From Rostrohypoxylon terebratum (taxonomy: Eukaryota; Ascomycota; Sordariomycetes; Xylariales; Hypoxylaceae), in NCBI GenBank assembly GCA_022497145.1, contig MU385880.1, positions 62,001 to 126,000 on the forward strand: a stretch of DNA of 64,000 nucleotides, in the 5' to 3' direction. A program made the position numbers and the translations under genes. The notes under the pieces were generated by a model that saw only the letters and a program-made list of their open reading frames with translations, did not search any database and was not told the DNA's origin. Positions 11,160 through 22,592 of this stretch are shown piece by piece; position 1 is the stretch's first letter; each line of letters starts with the position of its first letter.

Positions 11160-11854
11160 TGCTATTGATTTATTTCGTTTACGCAAAGAGGTCGAATCCT
11201 GCGCTTGAAGATCGAGATGGTTGACGGTGGGATGTTGCTTGCGAAAAAAAGCCTGTGTCGTTGAAGTGTGAAAAAGAAAAGTTCGCGGAATTTTGATATA
11301 AACTTTTTGGTGTATCGAAAATGATGTGGGGCTGATAGGGCAAGCTAAAGCCGCGGTTGAAATGGTCTGTGCTTGCCAAGGTGACCTTTTCACCATGGAT
11401 CCAGTGTATCTCACAGTGAATATCATCAAGATACACTGTACCTTGGTCGGGGCCCGCACCTGCCCGCGCCCGCCAGACTAACCTTCTTTGCGTCTGGGCA
11501 TTCCTGGCATTGTGGAAGCCTCGGCTGCAACCCCAAATCCCTGTGTATCAATCACTATCCCTTCCATGCAAGTATCACGTAATACGCATCCATGGATGTA
11601 CACGGCAACACGTCCGACACGGGGCAACTAGGAAACTGGGAATTGCTCTTTCCTGAATAACTATGGATTACCGATTACGAAGGAACCAATAATTGAAAGA
11701 CAAAAAAAGGAAAGTTGTAAACTTTATTCTGTCATACAGATTTCTATGAGAAGCTCATAGATAATCCCATACTTATTCGTCTCCTCAATTCGTTCTTTGT
11801 CCTTACTCTATCTATGCTATTGTATATCTGGTCTTTTGACTTGTATCAAATTTC
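11160..11854. other. Divergent promoter region
   Basis: About 700 nt between divergently transcribed eL22 (-) and aldehyde dehydrogenase (+). Open frames antisense to the eL22 leader (11130-11459) have no domain-like features. No gene is seen. Confidence 0.6.
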
Positions 11855-13545
11855 ATGCCCACAGTCATGACGTCTGATATCAAGATTCCTGCCTTCGAGG
11901 CTACACCAATTGATAACATCGTCAAGATTGCAGCTACAGCTCGAGAATCTTATCGCTCACACAAGACGAAAGATCTCGAATGGCGACTCGTTCAGCTTCG
12001 GAAGCTCTATTGGGGTCTGACAGATTATTCCCCGAGACTCCAAGCCGCTTTGAAGAAGGATCTTGGTAAACCTAATCACGATGCAGTCCTATCTGAGATT
12101 CACCATTGTATCCAGGAATTGAACATGTTCCTTAAGAAGTTGAAGGAATGGGCAAAGGACGACAAAACTATCGAATATGACTGGACTTTTACAGCTGTGA
12201 AGCCACGCATCAAGAAAGAGCCCATTGGCACTGTTCTCATCATCGGACCTTACAATTTTCCTCTGATGCTTAATATTGCACCTCTAATTGGCGCTATTGG
12301 GGCAGGATGTACTGCTGTTATCAAGCCTTCTGAAAGTGCCCCGGCGACCGCTATGGTCATGAAGGAGATGGTTAAAAACTATCTCGACCCGACATCTTTC
12401 TTCGTCGTCAACGGAGCTGTACCCGAGACCACTGCCCTACTCAATGAAAAGTGGGACAAAATCTTCTACACCGGAGGCGGCGCTGTCGCAAGAATCATCG
12501 CTAAGAAGGCCGCCGAGACTCTTACGCCGGTCGCCCTTGAGCTCGGAGGTCGAAACCCTTCGTTCATCTCCAAATCCACCAATCTACAATTGGCTGCAAG
12601 ACGCCTCCTTTGGGGCAAGACTCAAAATGCCGGCCAAGTCTGTTTATCGCAAAACTATGTAACAGTTCAAAAGGATGTCGTAGAGAGCTTCATCGAACAT
12701 CTCCAAGCAGCCTACAAACAATTCTACCCTGATGGAGCTCGTAAAAGCCCTGATTATGCACGCATTGTCAATGAAAGGCAGTTCGACCGCATCAAAGGCA
12801 TGATTGATTCCACCAATGGGAAAGTCGTTCTAGGCGGAGAGACAGATAGATCTGATCTCTACATCTCGCCGACCGTCATTCTCGTAGATTCTACTGATGA
12901 TCCTGCGATGAAGGAAGAATCTTTTGGCCCCGTATGGTCTATCATTCCCTATGATACTCTAGATGATGCTATCAAGATAATGCACACTGTCGATCCTACC
13001 CCTTTGGCGTTGACCACATTTGGTTCGAAGGCTGAGAACGAAAGAAGTATGTCTCATAAAAAATCAACCTATCAGACAGACTCATGCTAATATTACTCAC
13101 AGTTCTCAATGAAGTAACCTCCGGTGGCGCTACCATTAATGACGCCTGGTTTCACGGAGCTATTGCCACGCTTCCTTTTGGTGGCGTCGGTGATTCTGGA
13201 ACAGGCTCGTATCACGGGCGCGCGGGTTTCGATTGTTTCTCACATAGACGCACTATAGTCGAGGTGCCGGGATGGATGGACAAGCTCCTACGAGTACGAT
13301 ACCCGCCTTTCTCGCCATCTGATTTTAAGCGACACCTGTGGATGACGAGTGCCAAACCTGACTTCGACCGTGACGGCCGTCCTATCGCCGGCCTTCGCTA
13401 CTGGGCGTGGCTTATTTTTGGACTTGGCAGTCCCTCTGCTAAAGGTGCGTTGCTGCGCTGGGTCGTCGTCCTCGCTTCCGCCTACGCCGCTTTCTCTCAT
13501 TATCGGGGTTCTGGTCGGTTTTCGTTTGGGTTGGCTGACTGGTGA
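11855..13545 (+). CDS. Fatty aldehyde dehydrogenase (ALDH3/Hfd1-like), membrane-tethered
   Basis: Two exons, 11855-13046 and 13103-13545, with a 56-nt intron (GTATGT...CAG). The product is about 544 residues. NAD(P)-dependent aldehyde oxidation is supported by PYNFPLML near residue 130, KPSESAPA, the catalytic Glu in LELGGRNP, the nucleophilic Cys in GQVCLSQN and PFGGVGDSGTGSYHG near the C-terminus. After the catalytic domain there is a hydrophobic C-terminal segment (GALLRWVVVLASAYAAF), as in membrane-anchored ALDH3A2/Hfd1 enzymes that oxidise long-chain aldehydes at the ER or lipid droplets. A second in-frame ATG four codons downstream could be used. The family is certain; the lipid substrate is inferred from the tail anchor. 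Confidence 0.95.
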
Positions 13546-14026
13546 AAAGATGACGGTCCTCGAGCCAAGCTCTGATTCTGCATTCATAGGAACAATTGAA
13601 TGAATTGGTACCTAGGTGCTTTGCTGTATATGTACGATAATACCAACGCGAGACAAGGTGCACTCGCACATTCATTTCGCACACAGTTAGGTGTAGGGGG
13701 TTGTAAGAGGGGCAATATTGGTCTCATCGCAAGGCTTGAGCCGAGAGACTATGTTGATCATTGGGAGGCAGCTTTTTTTTTTTTTTTTAGAAAAAAAAAG
13801 TCAAGCAGAGAAAGGCACCGATGAAGCTACAGCAATTACAGTGATTATCTGGCCGCACAATCAACCGTTCTAATATGAAACAAAATTTGTACAAGGCTCC
13901 AACGTGCAAAGTAGACGGTATCTTGCTTTGTATTTGATATGAATTGGCTAGCTACTAATTTCTGAGCCAAATCTGCTAGTATTAAGGGTTAAATCCATCT
14001 CGTCGGCCTCATTGCTACGATCCGTT
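13546..14026. other. Intergenic region between convergent genes
   Basis: No gene is seen between the convergent aldehyde dehydrogenase and Rrp4 genes. It holds a T16 run (13773-13788) followed directly by AG and an A9 run, which could form an A/T hairpin. Confidence 0.6.
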
Positions 14027-15158
14027 CTACCGACCCGTAAGCGCATCAGCCAGTCTCCTACCCCTCTCACCCCCAAGATACAGCGTGTCTTCGCCATCGC
14101 CATCTGCCCTCGCCATTTCGACGGCTTCGTGGTAACCCGCAACCACCATCTCCTCATCAACCTTTAACCCATGCTCGACCAATGCATTCACAACACCCCT
14201 CACCCGGGCGATCTCCCGCATCGTAGGCGCGGGTATCGCGTCATTCTGGCTCGAATACACATTCAACCCCACACTCTCCTCGATCCTCGTGATCCCCGGC
14301 CCCGTGCTCTCCGCGGCCGGACCCTCGCCGTCGATATGTTTGCTGATCCAGATATACCCATTGACACCAAGCACAACATCAATCCTCTCATTATCGCCGC
14401 CCGCAGCACGGCTGATATCCAGCACAAACGTCTGCCTCTTCGCACGCACGACGCCTCCACCCCCGCCCGTCCCGCTCACAGCCATGAACACGCCATTCCG
14501 CAGTTTTCCAAAGCGCAGACTTCGCGTGTGTAGGACGGCCAGCCCGTCCCCGTATAGCTGCTGCACCTCGGCGACCAGCAAATCCCCCTCCGAGAAGAAG
14601 GTCCGGATCTGCAGCTCGTCGGTCTCGGTGCGCCGCCGTTGGATGCCGCCGGGCAGGTTGACGGCGCTGAGCGGGAGCTGGGCGAGCAGGGAGGCGCCGA
14701 CGTCAACGCGCCAGCGCTTCGCTTGCACCTCGACTATGCGGCCCACGACTAGGTCGCCGATTTCAGGGGTATAGCGCGCGCGGAGGGGGCGCACGGAGAG
14801 CAGCTTGTTGGTTTTGGAGAGGGTGCCGGCGACGGAGGATTTTATGGCGGGGGGGTCGACGGTCGTGTATGTGCCGTGGCCGCTGTAGGGGGTGTTTTGT
14901 TAGGATATTCTTGGATTGTAGAAATATATTGGTTATATGGAAGAAGACGGCTTACCGCATCCATTGCGGATCTTCTGTGATGATTTCGCCGGGGGTCACG
15001 ATCGAGTCGTCGCCTGTTCTTCGAGCTCGCTTGGATGGGCGCATGGAGATGTCGCCCTCCAAATCTACCCCACCATCCGATTCCGAGTCGGAATCATAGC
15101 TGGAGTCTCTGTGTCCGTGAACCGGAACCGCTGCCGGTTGTAATATTGTTATTGGCAT
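14027..15158 (-). CDS. RRP4: Exosome complex subunit Rrp4
   Basis: Two exons, 15158-14956 and 14882-14027, with a 73-nt GT-AG intron; about 352 residues. It is a cap subunit of the RNA exosome, the 3'-5' exonuclease complex that processes rRNA and degrades RNA in nucleus and cytoplasm. The N-terminal region is acidic (a Ser/Asp/Glu-rich run) and then leads through GHGTYTTVD and SVAGTLSKTNKLLSV, the conserved N-terminal domain. Next come the S1-like barrel (ARYTPEIGDLVVGRIVEVQAK...) and a KH-type domain with GVNGYIWI. It is divergent from the peroxin gene, whose start is about 575 nt away. Confidence 0.95.
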
Positions 15159-15732
15159 TTTGTCGGCGCACGTATGTAGCGAGTTTAAGGTTAGAGAAGT
15201 ATTGGTATTGACATTGGCTGTGGATGTCTTTAGAAATAATTTTGTCGATAAGCTCACGCACCAACCCCTGTAATTACACCCCTGCAAACCCCAGAGCAAG
15301 TGCAAGCCCCGCTACAGCATCCAATCTGCCAATTTGTTGGTGTTAAAGGCTCCACTTTCCTTCTACATAGCCCTGGAGCTACGCTAATAATCCTACCCGC
15401 TAACGTCAGAGCTGTCGGTAGGGGCACTGGTAGGGAACACTGATCTGTTCCTTCCTCCTAGGCGGCGTCACATGTGATTCATTCCATCCAGCTACTTCAC
15501 ATACTTCCCATTTTTATCTCATCACTCATCCAACTCATCTAAACATAAAAGTATTCAAGATTGATGCTACGGTCAAACCGTATATTCAAGCATATAATGA
15601 CACAGACTCACTAAACTCATTAGCCCAAGCTGGCTAGGGGTTGAAGTTATTCTACCGCTCTCAGAACCGTTGCCTTAAGGCTTACGTCATTAATGAGACT
15701 TCCATTCACAACACACAAGCTAATGGAACACA
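15159..15732. other. Divergent promoter region
   Basis: 574 nt between divergent Rrp4 (-) and the peroxin (+); nothing coding is seen. Part of it may be 5' UTR of both genes. Confidence 0.5.
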
Positions 15733-17256
15733 ATGGTATTGGGAAAGCACCACCAACATCACGAGGACAACATGGACGACTATAACGTGGACGTGTTCGT
15801 TAATCGCGACGATCCCATCCCAACCGTGGTCCTTGATGGCTCCGCGCCGGCTAGACCGCGTACACCTCCCACTCCGGCCGAACACTCCGATGGTGAAACG
15901 CCGTCTATACGTACGGGTCTCCGAGGCCGTTTATCGGCTTTGAAAGAGAAAGCCAAGTTACAAGACAAGCTGGTCGAGACGTTATTGTCTCAAGTGGTAC
16001 CCCTCGACGACGCTCAAATCCCACAGGATGACCCTCCGAAAGGCGGTAGTCCGGGTGTGGTGCGCCCCAATTTCAACCTCACCACCATGTCCAACAATTT
16101 CCGCCGCTTCAACGCCCGGATCGGCGTTGTATTCGTGTTCCAAGCCCGAGCGGCCCGGGTCTTGTCTTGGAAGAAGCCTGCGCACACCCTGTCCTTTCTC
16201 GCCGTATACACCCTAGTCTGCCTGGATCCGTACTTACTACCCCTCCTCCCTCTGACCATCATGCTCATCGCCATCCTAATCCCCAACTTCGTAGCGCGCC
16301 ACCCCGCCGCCGAGTTCAGCCTCTCGAGCGAGCAAGCCATCGGCTACTCGCCGCACGGCCCCCCTCTCGCCCCGGCCATCACCGTGAAGCCCGTCAAAGA
16401 GCTAAGCCGGGACTTCTTCCACAACATGCGGGACCTGCAAAACAGCATGGAAGACTTCAGCCAACTGCACGACGCCATCATCCGGCTCGTCGTGCCGCGC
16501 ACCAACTTCAGCGACGAAGCCTTCAGCAGCGCGCTCTTCGTCGCCCTCTTCATCGCCTGCCTCTTCATGAGCATCGCCTCCAACATCCTGCCCTGGCGCT
16601 TCATCTTCCTGGCCCTGGGCTGGGCCGCCACCTGCACGTCGCACCCGGCCGTGCAGCGGCAGCTGCAGACCGCGCACGAGAGGCACATCCACCCGCAGGA
16701 GGAGAAGGCGCGCGGCCTCGTCGAGAAGTGGGTCGAGCGCGACGTCATCCTCGATAACGCCCCGGAGACCCGCGAGGTCGAGATCTTCGAGCTGCAGCGC
16801 CTGTCCGCGGCCGGCGAGTGGGAGCCCTGGCTCTTCAGCGCGTCGCCGTACGATCCTCTGTCCGCTGCGCGCATCGCGGGCGATAGGCCCGTGGGCACGA
16901 GGTTCTTTGAGGATGTGCTGCCGCCGAGGGGCTGGGAGTGGAGCGAGAAGAAGTGGGCGCTGGATCTCTGGTCCCGCGAGTGGGTTGAGGAACGCATTAT
17001 TACCGGCGTCGAGGTCGAGACGGAAGGGGAGAGGTGGGTTTACGATATCTTTGATGAGCAGGCTGTCAATAGGGTCGGTGTTGTCGAACCGCCTACCCCG
17101 AGTAAGGGGAAGGATAAGGATGGCGAGAGGGTTAGAGTGCCGGTGAAGCCGAGCTGGGAAGAGGGCGAGGATGGGGATGGGAGGAGAGGTGATTGGAGGA
17201 GGAGAAGGTGGGTTAGGTTGGTTAAGAGGAAGAATATTGCTGAGGCGGCTGCGTGA
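15733..17256 (+). CDS. Pex24/Pex28/29-type peroxisomal membrane protein
   Basis: Single exon, 507 residues, GC-rich. The N-terminal 100 residues are hydrophilic. Two hydrophobic regions follow: a pair around TLSFLAVYTLVCLDPYLLPLLPLTIMLIAIL and another at LFVALFIACLFMSIASNILPW. The C-terminal half carries the dysferlin-like (peroxin/ferlin) motifs REVEIFELQRL, GEWEPWLFSASPYDP, LPPRGWEWSEKKWALDL and GWVYDIFDE-like GERWVYDIFDE. This arrangement defines the Pex24/Pex28/Pex29/Pex30-32 group, which controls peroxisome number and peroxisome-ER contact. The downstream Met14 (MDDYNV) is a possible alternative start. The family is firm; the exact orthologue is not resolved. Confidence 0.92.
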   Translation: MVLGKHHQHHEDNMDDYNVDVFVNRDDPIPTVVLDGSAPARPRTPPTPAEHSDGETPSIRTGLRGRLSALKEKAKLQDKLVETLLSQVVPLDDAQIPQDDPPKGGSPGVVRPNFNLTTMSNNFRRFNARIGVVFVFQARAARVLSWKKPAHTLSFLAVYTLVCLDPYLLPLLPLTIMLIAILIPNFVARHPAAEFSLSSEQAIGYSPHGPPLAPAITVKPVKELSRDFFHNMRDLQNSMEDFSQLHDAIIRLVVPRTNFSDEAFSSALFVALFIACLFMSIASNILPWRFIFLALGWAATCTSHPAVQRQLQTAHERHIHPQEEKARGLVEKWVERDVILDNAPETREVEIFELQRLSAAGEWEPWLFSASPYDPLSAARIAGDRPVGTRFFEDVLPPRGWEWSEKKWALDLWSREWVEERIITGVEVETEGERWVYDIFDEQAVNRVGVVEPPTPSKGKDKDGERVRVPVKPSWEEGEDGDGRRGDWRRRRWVRLVKRKNIAEAAA

Positions 17257-17501
17257 GTGTGGATTTAATAGACGACTCAGGCATTCAATAACGAATATTT
17301 ATACAACTGCATGATGACTGTTTTTATCAATTTGAGTCTACACGAACCTAACAACTACTCGCAATTACATAGTATCAAATCACAACGGAGGTAGGTATGT
17401 GAGACGCATATATATCAATTGTAATATTAGATAGGTAATAGCTGTCTTGATGTTATGTTACGACTACTTAATATCCTTATGCTCACCTTAATACTTAAGT
17501 C

Positions 17502-17969
17502 TTACCTACGTATCTGGTCTTCGGGGGTTTGAGTACTTTGGACTAAACCAGCAGTTTCTAAGGTGTCTAGAGCTTCGCTGTTACAGTAAACCTCACAATA
17601 TTCAGCCGCACTCCCGAGGCCCATGCTGTGGTTTCCCCAAATCGCCTCAGGAAAGACTTCAGCATATCGCTGAGCAAGAGCCAAAAATTTATCCTGCGGT
17701 ATCCTAGTGCGGATCGCCCAGTTCATAACAGTGTTATGACCATTCCTGCGGAATATCTCGTCAGGCGACCGGTGTTCTAGGGAAGCGCGCCTGTAGAAGT
17801 TTCTACGCTCGCGGCGGATTATCTCATATTCCACGTCCAGATTATCCGACACACCCTTGCATGCCATCGCCAGGTGGAAGTAATCAGCTGGCTCCGTCAT
17901 CTCGTCAAGAATCATGAAGATGATCTCGACGGGCATTCTGAATAGATGGGCTTGGTCTCGATTCGCCAT
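17502..17969 (-). CDS. F-box-like protein
   Basis: Single exon of 155 residues. The N-terminus LFRMPVEIIFMILDEMTEPADYFHLAMACKGV matches the F-box pattern (L..LP.EI...I...L...D...L..v...), which binds Skp1 in SCF ubiquitin ligases. The rest is a charged helical region with no recognisable substrate-binding repeats. At 155 residues it is shorter than most F-box proteins, so it may be a truncated or minimal member. The start MANRDQ fits a normal initiation context. Confidence 0.65.
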   Translation of the reverse strand: MANRDQAHLFRMPVEIIFMILDEMTEPADYFHLAMACKGVSDNLDVEYEIIRRERRNFYRRASLEHRSPDEIFRRNGHNTVMNWAIRTRIPQDKFLALAQRYAEVFPEAIWGNHSMGLGSAAEYCEVYCNSEALDTLETAGLVQSTQTPEDQIRR

Positions 17970-18722
17970 CGTTGTTGAAATGATGAGGCGTGACAGGTAC
18001 TGGATTTTTGATAGTATGCGAAGTTTGACAGACAGATATTGAAATTTAGAGTAATTGTAGAGCTAGATGGCAGACGTGGTGAGATAACTGGCCGTTGAGT
18101 GGAACATACCTACTTGCTATATATTGGTTAAACCCCAAGATTATTCAACAACAGCTGTCGGAATCTTCTTGTTCTTATACAAACCTTTTACTTGCGAATA
18201 AAGTGACCCTTATCAGTTCTCGAGAGATCTAGCTCAATCTTCGGCCTAGTATGAACATAGAAGAAATGGCCGTTGCAGTTGAATAGTCGACAAGCTGTTT
18301 GGATTTATTTCCCAAATGTCTAATCACGTAAAAGAGAGATTTTCCTTAGTATATCCTCTATGAATGCCATTACTGAGTGTTATCAAAGGCATTGTCAGGA
18401 AATCTTATTGTTTCTTTCATATATATGAAAGAAAAGAGTGTTACTGTGGCATATCGTTGATGAATGACTAGGTTAAGCCTTTAATACTCTTCTTTCTAAT
18501 ACACAAGAAACAAAGCACAGTAATCTTGGCATGCCCATGGAAGCCGTGGTACTGTGATTGTACGAATGTTACATCCCAAAAGTAGGAAATGAGGGTATCC
18601 TAACTCATGCCAAGCTTGCTCTCGCACCTAACCTCCACTCCAATGATATTGAAGCAGTATGCCCCCGGAATTCCGCCACCAGGAAGCCCCAAAGAAATTC
18701 GATCAGTCATCGTCCCCTAACT
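17970..18722. other. Intergenic region, about 0.75 kb
   Basis: No gene seen. It contains a perfect 24-bp palindrome at 18411-18434. Confidence 0.6.
18411..18434. repeat. Perfect 24-bp palindrome
   Basis: Half-site TTTCTTTCATAT followed at once by its exact reverse complement, with no spacer. A/T-rich. It lies between the F-box-like gene and GGPP synthase. It could form a cruciform or serve as a symmetric binding site; the function is unknown. Confidence 0.85.
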
Positions 18723-19880
18723 TCATCTTGATACCACCAACTTATCCAATATTTTATGGATACCGATGCTCTTCCCTCTGCCGTCGTCAAGCTCGTCTGC
18801 CATCTTCCTAGCTCTCCCGATGAGGATTGCGAGTACCTTCTCGGTGTACTCGAAGCTGCCCGTGCTTTCCATGTACTTCACAGCGTAGCGTTTCACCTCG
18901 TCATCTGTTGTCTTCTGTTTAAGAATGTTGAGGAGCTGTAGGTTAGAAGGATTCGAGCGTATGCTATGGATGATGAGAAACGAGAATTTTCCTTCAGTTA
19001 AGTCTTCGCAGAGGCCCTTGTTCTGTCCGTACTCGGTGCTGTACAAGTTTCTGTAGTCATCTTGAATCTGGAATATTATGCCTAGTATGTTGACCAAGGG
19101 CACACAGTCGATGGGAGTACCCGACTCGGCCTGCATAAGCTTGATGGCTAGACGAAACAATCCGCCGGTCTTGTTGCCGACCATCTCTAGGTACTCTTCT
19201 TCAGTGGGACAAGTCAAAGTGTCTCTCCAGAAGAGATCCATGCCCTGACCTCGGTGAAGGTGGATAAGCTCTTCGGTGTAGACATTGACAGCCCTCGGGT
19301 TTTTGAGTTTCTGCAGTTCCTGCAGAGCGCAGAAGTAGATGTAATTAGCCGAGTTTATAGTTTGGGCCGTGCCGAAAATGCTGTGGGCTACGGGTACACC
19401 CCTGCGCAAGGACGAATTATCCTCGACATCGTCAACGAGCAAGGATGCCGTATGTAGCATGCCAACAACCTTTGTAATCACATCTAAACTTTCCTGCGGT
19501 ACCCCCAGCCACGCATTGAACGAATTGACCAAGAGGGTGCGGATGTCTTTGCCCGGGTGTGCGAATAGGTACTCAAAGGGACCTATGAGAACCTTTTCTT
19601 TTTGCTCGGTCCATGTTTTCCTCGAGGTGTAGTTTAAATCTTCGCTCTCATAGCGTGCTGGATCTTGAGACCCGGTAGCATGCATACCTGTTAAGGGAAT
19701 AGCAGTTGTAGAAGAGCTTCGATTCCTATTATGTTGACCAAGCCAATCCGACTCTGGAACAGGTCGTAGAACAGATTTGGCGGGAGGCAAAGGCGTAGTA
19801 GTAGAACCGGTAGATGAAGTTCTCGGAGGGATAGCATTGGGCGATTGAAGAGATATATTGTTAGAGTTACTTGGAACCAT
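18723..19880 (-). CDS. Geranylgeranyl diphosphate synthase
   Basis: Single exon, 385 residues from the ATG at 19880 (the frame extends 8 codons further only with a TTG start). A class I trans-prenyltransferase making C20 GGPP from FPP plus IPP, for protein prenylation and terpenoids. Seen: the first Asp-rich motif in LLVDDVEDNSSLRRG, the second in IFQIQDDYRNL, GQGMDLFWRD, KTGGLFRLA and the KGLCEDLTEGKFSF loop. The first 90 residues are Ser/Thr/Pro-rich and poorly conserved, as in fungal housekeeping GGPP synthases (al-3/BTS1 type). No terpene cyclase or P450 lies nearby, which fits a primary-metabolism role rather than a cluster enzyme. Confidence 0.96.
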   Translation of the reverse strand: MVPSNSNNISLQSPNAIPPRTSSTGSTTTPLPPAKSVLRPVPESDWLGQHNRNRSSSTTAIPLTGMHATGSQDPARYESEDLNYTSRKTWTEQKEKVLIGPFEYLFAHPGKDIRTLLVNSFNAWLGVPQESLDVITKVVGMLHTASLLVDDVEDNSSLRRGVPVAHSIFGTAQTINSANYIYFCALQELQKLKNPRAVNVYTEELIHLHRGQGMDLFWRDTLTCPTEEEYLEMVGNKTGGLFRLAIKLMQAESGTPIDCVPLVNILGIIFQIQDDYRNLYSTEYGQNKGLCEDLTEGKFSFLIIHSIRSNPSNLQLLNILKQKTTDDEVKRYAVKYMESTGSFEYTEKVLAILIGRARKMADELDDGRGKSIGIHKILDKLVVSR

Positions 19881-21567
19881 GGTTGGCAACAACGACTCTT
19901 CCAACGGAAGAGGGTCCTTATTGCCTAAGAATAGGTCTGTTCCAAGGTTTCAGATCAAGGGCGGTCTGCAGGAAACCGCGGATTTATGGTTACCTAGCCT
20001 TTGATGGCATAAGTCGTGCCTATCTACGTACCTAGGACATAGGTAGGTCCTACTGCGTACCTATGTAGGTAGACTGGTAGGCTGGTACGTAGTAGGCAGG
20101 CCCGGCTGGGTAGTATCGGACGTAAGTGGTGGGGAAATGTGAAGGGGCAGATGGACGGCGCAAATCCAAAGCCAAGGTCAAGGCGGCGGGACGACAGGGC
20201 GACTGCTTGTAGTAACTTGGTAACTTGGTTGGTCCGTAGTTGGTTCGTAATTGGTGGGTGGCTTGCATTTGCTGACCTCTATAACAGATCTGTCATATGA
20301 ATGCAGGTAATATGTGCAGGTCTTTTACTGTATTATATGATATTATAACTTAGACATACATGATCGTCGACAGCAAAGATGAGGCACAGTGGAATAAAAC
20401 GGAAATGGAGCAAGGGATTGCGTGGCTAGCCGAGTTTGTAGGTGAACAGTCCTTCATACTAGTAACTAGGTAGCCTTTTTAGATCTGAGTTGTTTAAATT
20501 GTGGATAAGATTATGTTGTCAAGAGAAATATAATAAATAGAATGGGAAGGACGATGGCCATTTGACGATGTATTCATGTATTCACCTTTCACGTGTCTGA
20601 GGATTTTATGATCAGGAAGCAACAAGCAAGGGTTTCCAAGGCAATGGCGATCCTGTGAATGTCACAGTGTCATTACTTGCACATTATACAGAGAGAATAG
20701 GTACCTATACATGAAGCTACAGAGAAAGTACACAAATTTATTCTAAATTTTTACTAGTTTACCCGCATTTGTTGTAGTTAGACTTGTCCCTTTATCAGTC
20801 CTCAAGGTACTATGCTGTATTGTACCTATGTCACAGACTGCACTACATGCTACTATCATTCCTACTACTACCTACTACTAGGTAGTAGGCAGGTATTGTT
20901 GCTATAAGACAGTAATAAATATTAAAATTCAGTGTGCTAGAGGCGCCATGGCAGGTTCATGTCGCTAGCTAGCCCCAAAGCTACCTACTGCGATTCAGTG
21001 AAAGGAAGCTGTAAGGCACCCAGAACTAAAGATATTATTGGCAGGCATGCTGTACGAAGTACGTACCTAAATCTGCTAAACCCTCAGGCTCGGTACCCGG
21101 CTAGAGCACCAGTACCTATTCTACATCCCACCGTTGCCGTGTTAACAATCAAATCCACTTAAACATCATAACCCTTGCAACAAACGTCCCAGCGCATTCA
21201 GAATCGTCAAACCAAAAACGAGCTGGTCGTCGTACAGTCCTCCATTGATTCTTCCCTTCTTGATTTCTTCTGAGATCAGGAGATCATTCCGCTTCGATAC
21301 CCCCAGATTCTTCTCTTCTTCCATTTGTATTAACAGATTTCGTGCCGTCGTCGCTCTCCAGCAACTTTTTGGCCCTTTTTTTCTCCTAATTTCCCGTCCG
21401 TTATTGACTCCTGATCCCATCGTCGTTGAATCACCGCATTGCCGCATTATCCGTCGTCGCATCCATTTTCGCATACCGTTTTCGCGCAATCCTGTATACA
21501 TTACGACGAGTTTCTACAATTCCACGACAATTACCTCGAATATTAACAATTAACTACTACCTACGAA
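19881..21567. other. Divergent intergenic region, 1.7 kb
   Basis: No gene seen. It is rich in TAGGTA/CCTAGG/TACGTA dyads (about 20020-20100), has a CCTACTACTA-GGTAGTAGG near-palindrome at 20871-20889, and has a pyrimidine-rich leader before the Cdc14 start at 21568. Confidence 0.6.
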
Positions 21568-22592
21568 ATGGAGCAATTACTCTCTCTCGCATTCGACAAC
21601 CTATCCTCCTACGACGGCCCCAAGATCCGCAAGGGCCTGCGCCAAGTCGAGGGGCTGCTCGCCAACATCTGTCTGTCGCGCGGAACCCGAGACCGGCGAG
21701 CCTCCGTAATCTCGACCAGCGCCACCGCAGCAGAGAACAACGAACCGGTAGCTCCCTCCAAGACGCTTGAGCAAGTGTCCGACGACCCAGCCTTCTGCGA
21801 GTTCTTCAAGCTGCAGGAGGGGTTCGAGTGGAACGTGGCCTTGCGCCTGGTCCAAACGCTGGACCGCCTGCTGGCCCGCGGTGCGGATGGATCCAACGAC
21901 TTGCTGATTATGAGCGCATTGGAGCTGGTCCAAGGAGTAATGCTCCTGCACCCTCCCAGCAAGGCGCTGTTCTCGCGCGAAGTGAACATGAACGTAGGTT
22001 CTCCATCACTATTTATCTCTTCCGCTCCCCTCTCAATACAGCCCGCGCCTGTATACATCACCACCTTACCACGGACCAAGCCAAACTAACCCACCACCCA
22101 CCCGCCCCACAGCTCCTCCTCGACCTCCTCGAACCCGACTTCTGCCCCGCAATCCAATCCTCGACCGTCGTAACCCTCGTCACCGCGCTCATCGACACGC
22201 CCCGCAACACCCGCACCTTCGAAGCCCTCGACGGCCTTCTAACCATAACCTCTCTCTTCCGCAACCGCTGCACCGCGCGCGACGTAAAGCTCAAGTTGAT
22301 CGAGTTCCTCTACTTCTACCTCATGCCCGAGACTCCCTCCATCCCCGTCGCCCAGCCCGACCCCCAGCTGCCGGGCCTGTTGCAGCGCAGCCCCAGCAAG
22401 CTAGCCAAGGCCTTTGTCGGCGGCCACAGCCGCGTCAGCAGCGATGGGAGCACCCGACCCCGCTCCGCTGGCGATGGTGAGACGCGCACCCAGGAGGAGA
22501 AGCAGGCCCTGCTCGGCCGCCACCTTAGCAGCGTTGCCGAGCTGGTCGAGGATCTGAAGCAGAACACGCCGTTCGGGGGTGTCGTAGGCTAG
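21568..22592 (+). CDS. Cell division control protein 14, septation initiation network component
   Basis: Exons 21568-21993 and 22113-22592 with a 119-nt GT-AG intron; 301 residues. It matches the fungal Cdc14 family (the S. pombe Cdc14 that binds Sid1 kinase, unrelated to the Cdc14 phosphatase). Visible features are the helical N-terminus MEQLLSLAFDNLSSYDGPKIRKGLRQVEGLLANICL, FFKLQEGFEWNV, LLLDLLEPDFCPAIQSSTVVTLVTAL and RDVKLKLIEFLYFYLMPE. A Ser-rich linker and a C-terminal helix (LLGRHLSSVAELVEDLKQNTPFGG) follow. It acts at the spindle pole body to trigger septation. Confidence 0.93.

Noticed and set aside
13773..13800. Poly-T/poly-A hairpin as a terminator
   Set aside because: Pol II genes do not use such terminators, and it lies 230 nt past the aldehyde dehydrogenase stop; it is probably a simple homopolymer.
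14171..14774. Plus-strand open frames of 120 and 161 codons
   Set aside because: They are antisense shadows of the GC-rich Rrp4 exon 2; compositions (Pro/Ser/Arg) are typical of shadow frames.
16167..16997. Long open frames on both strands within the peroxin gene
   Set aside because: Caused by the high GC content of the peroxin coding sequence; the 507-codon frame has the real domain signals.
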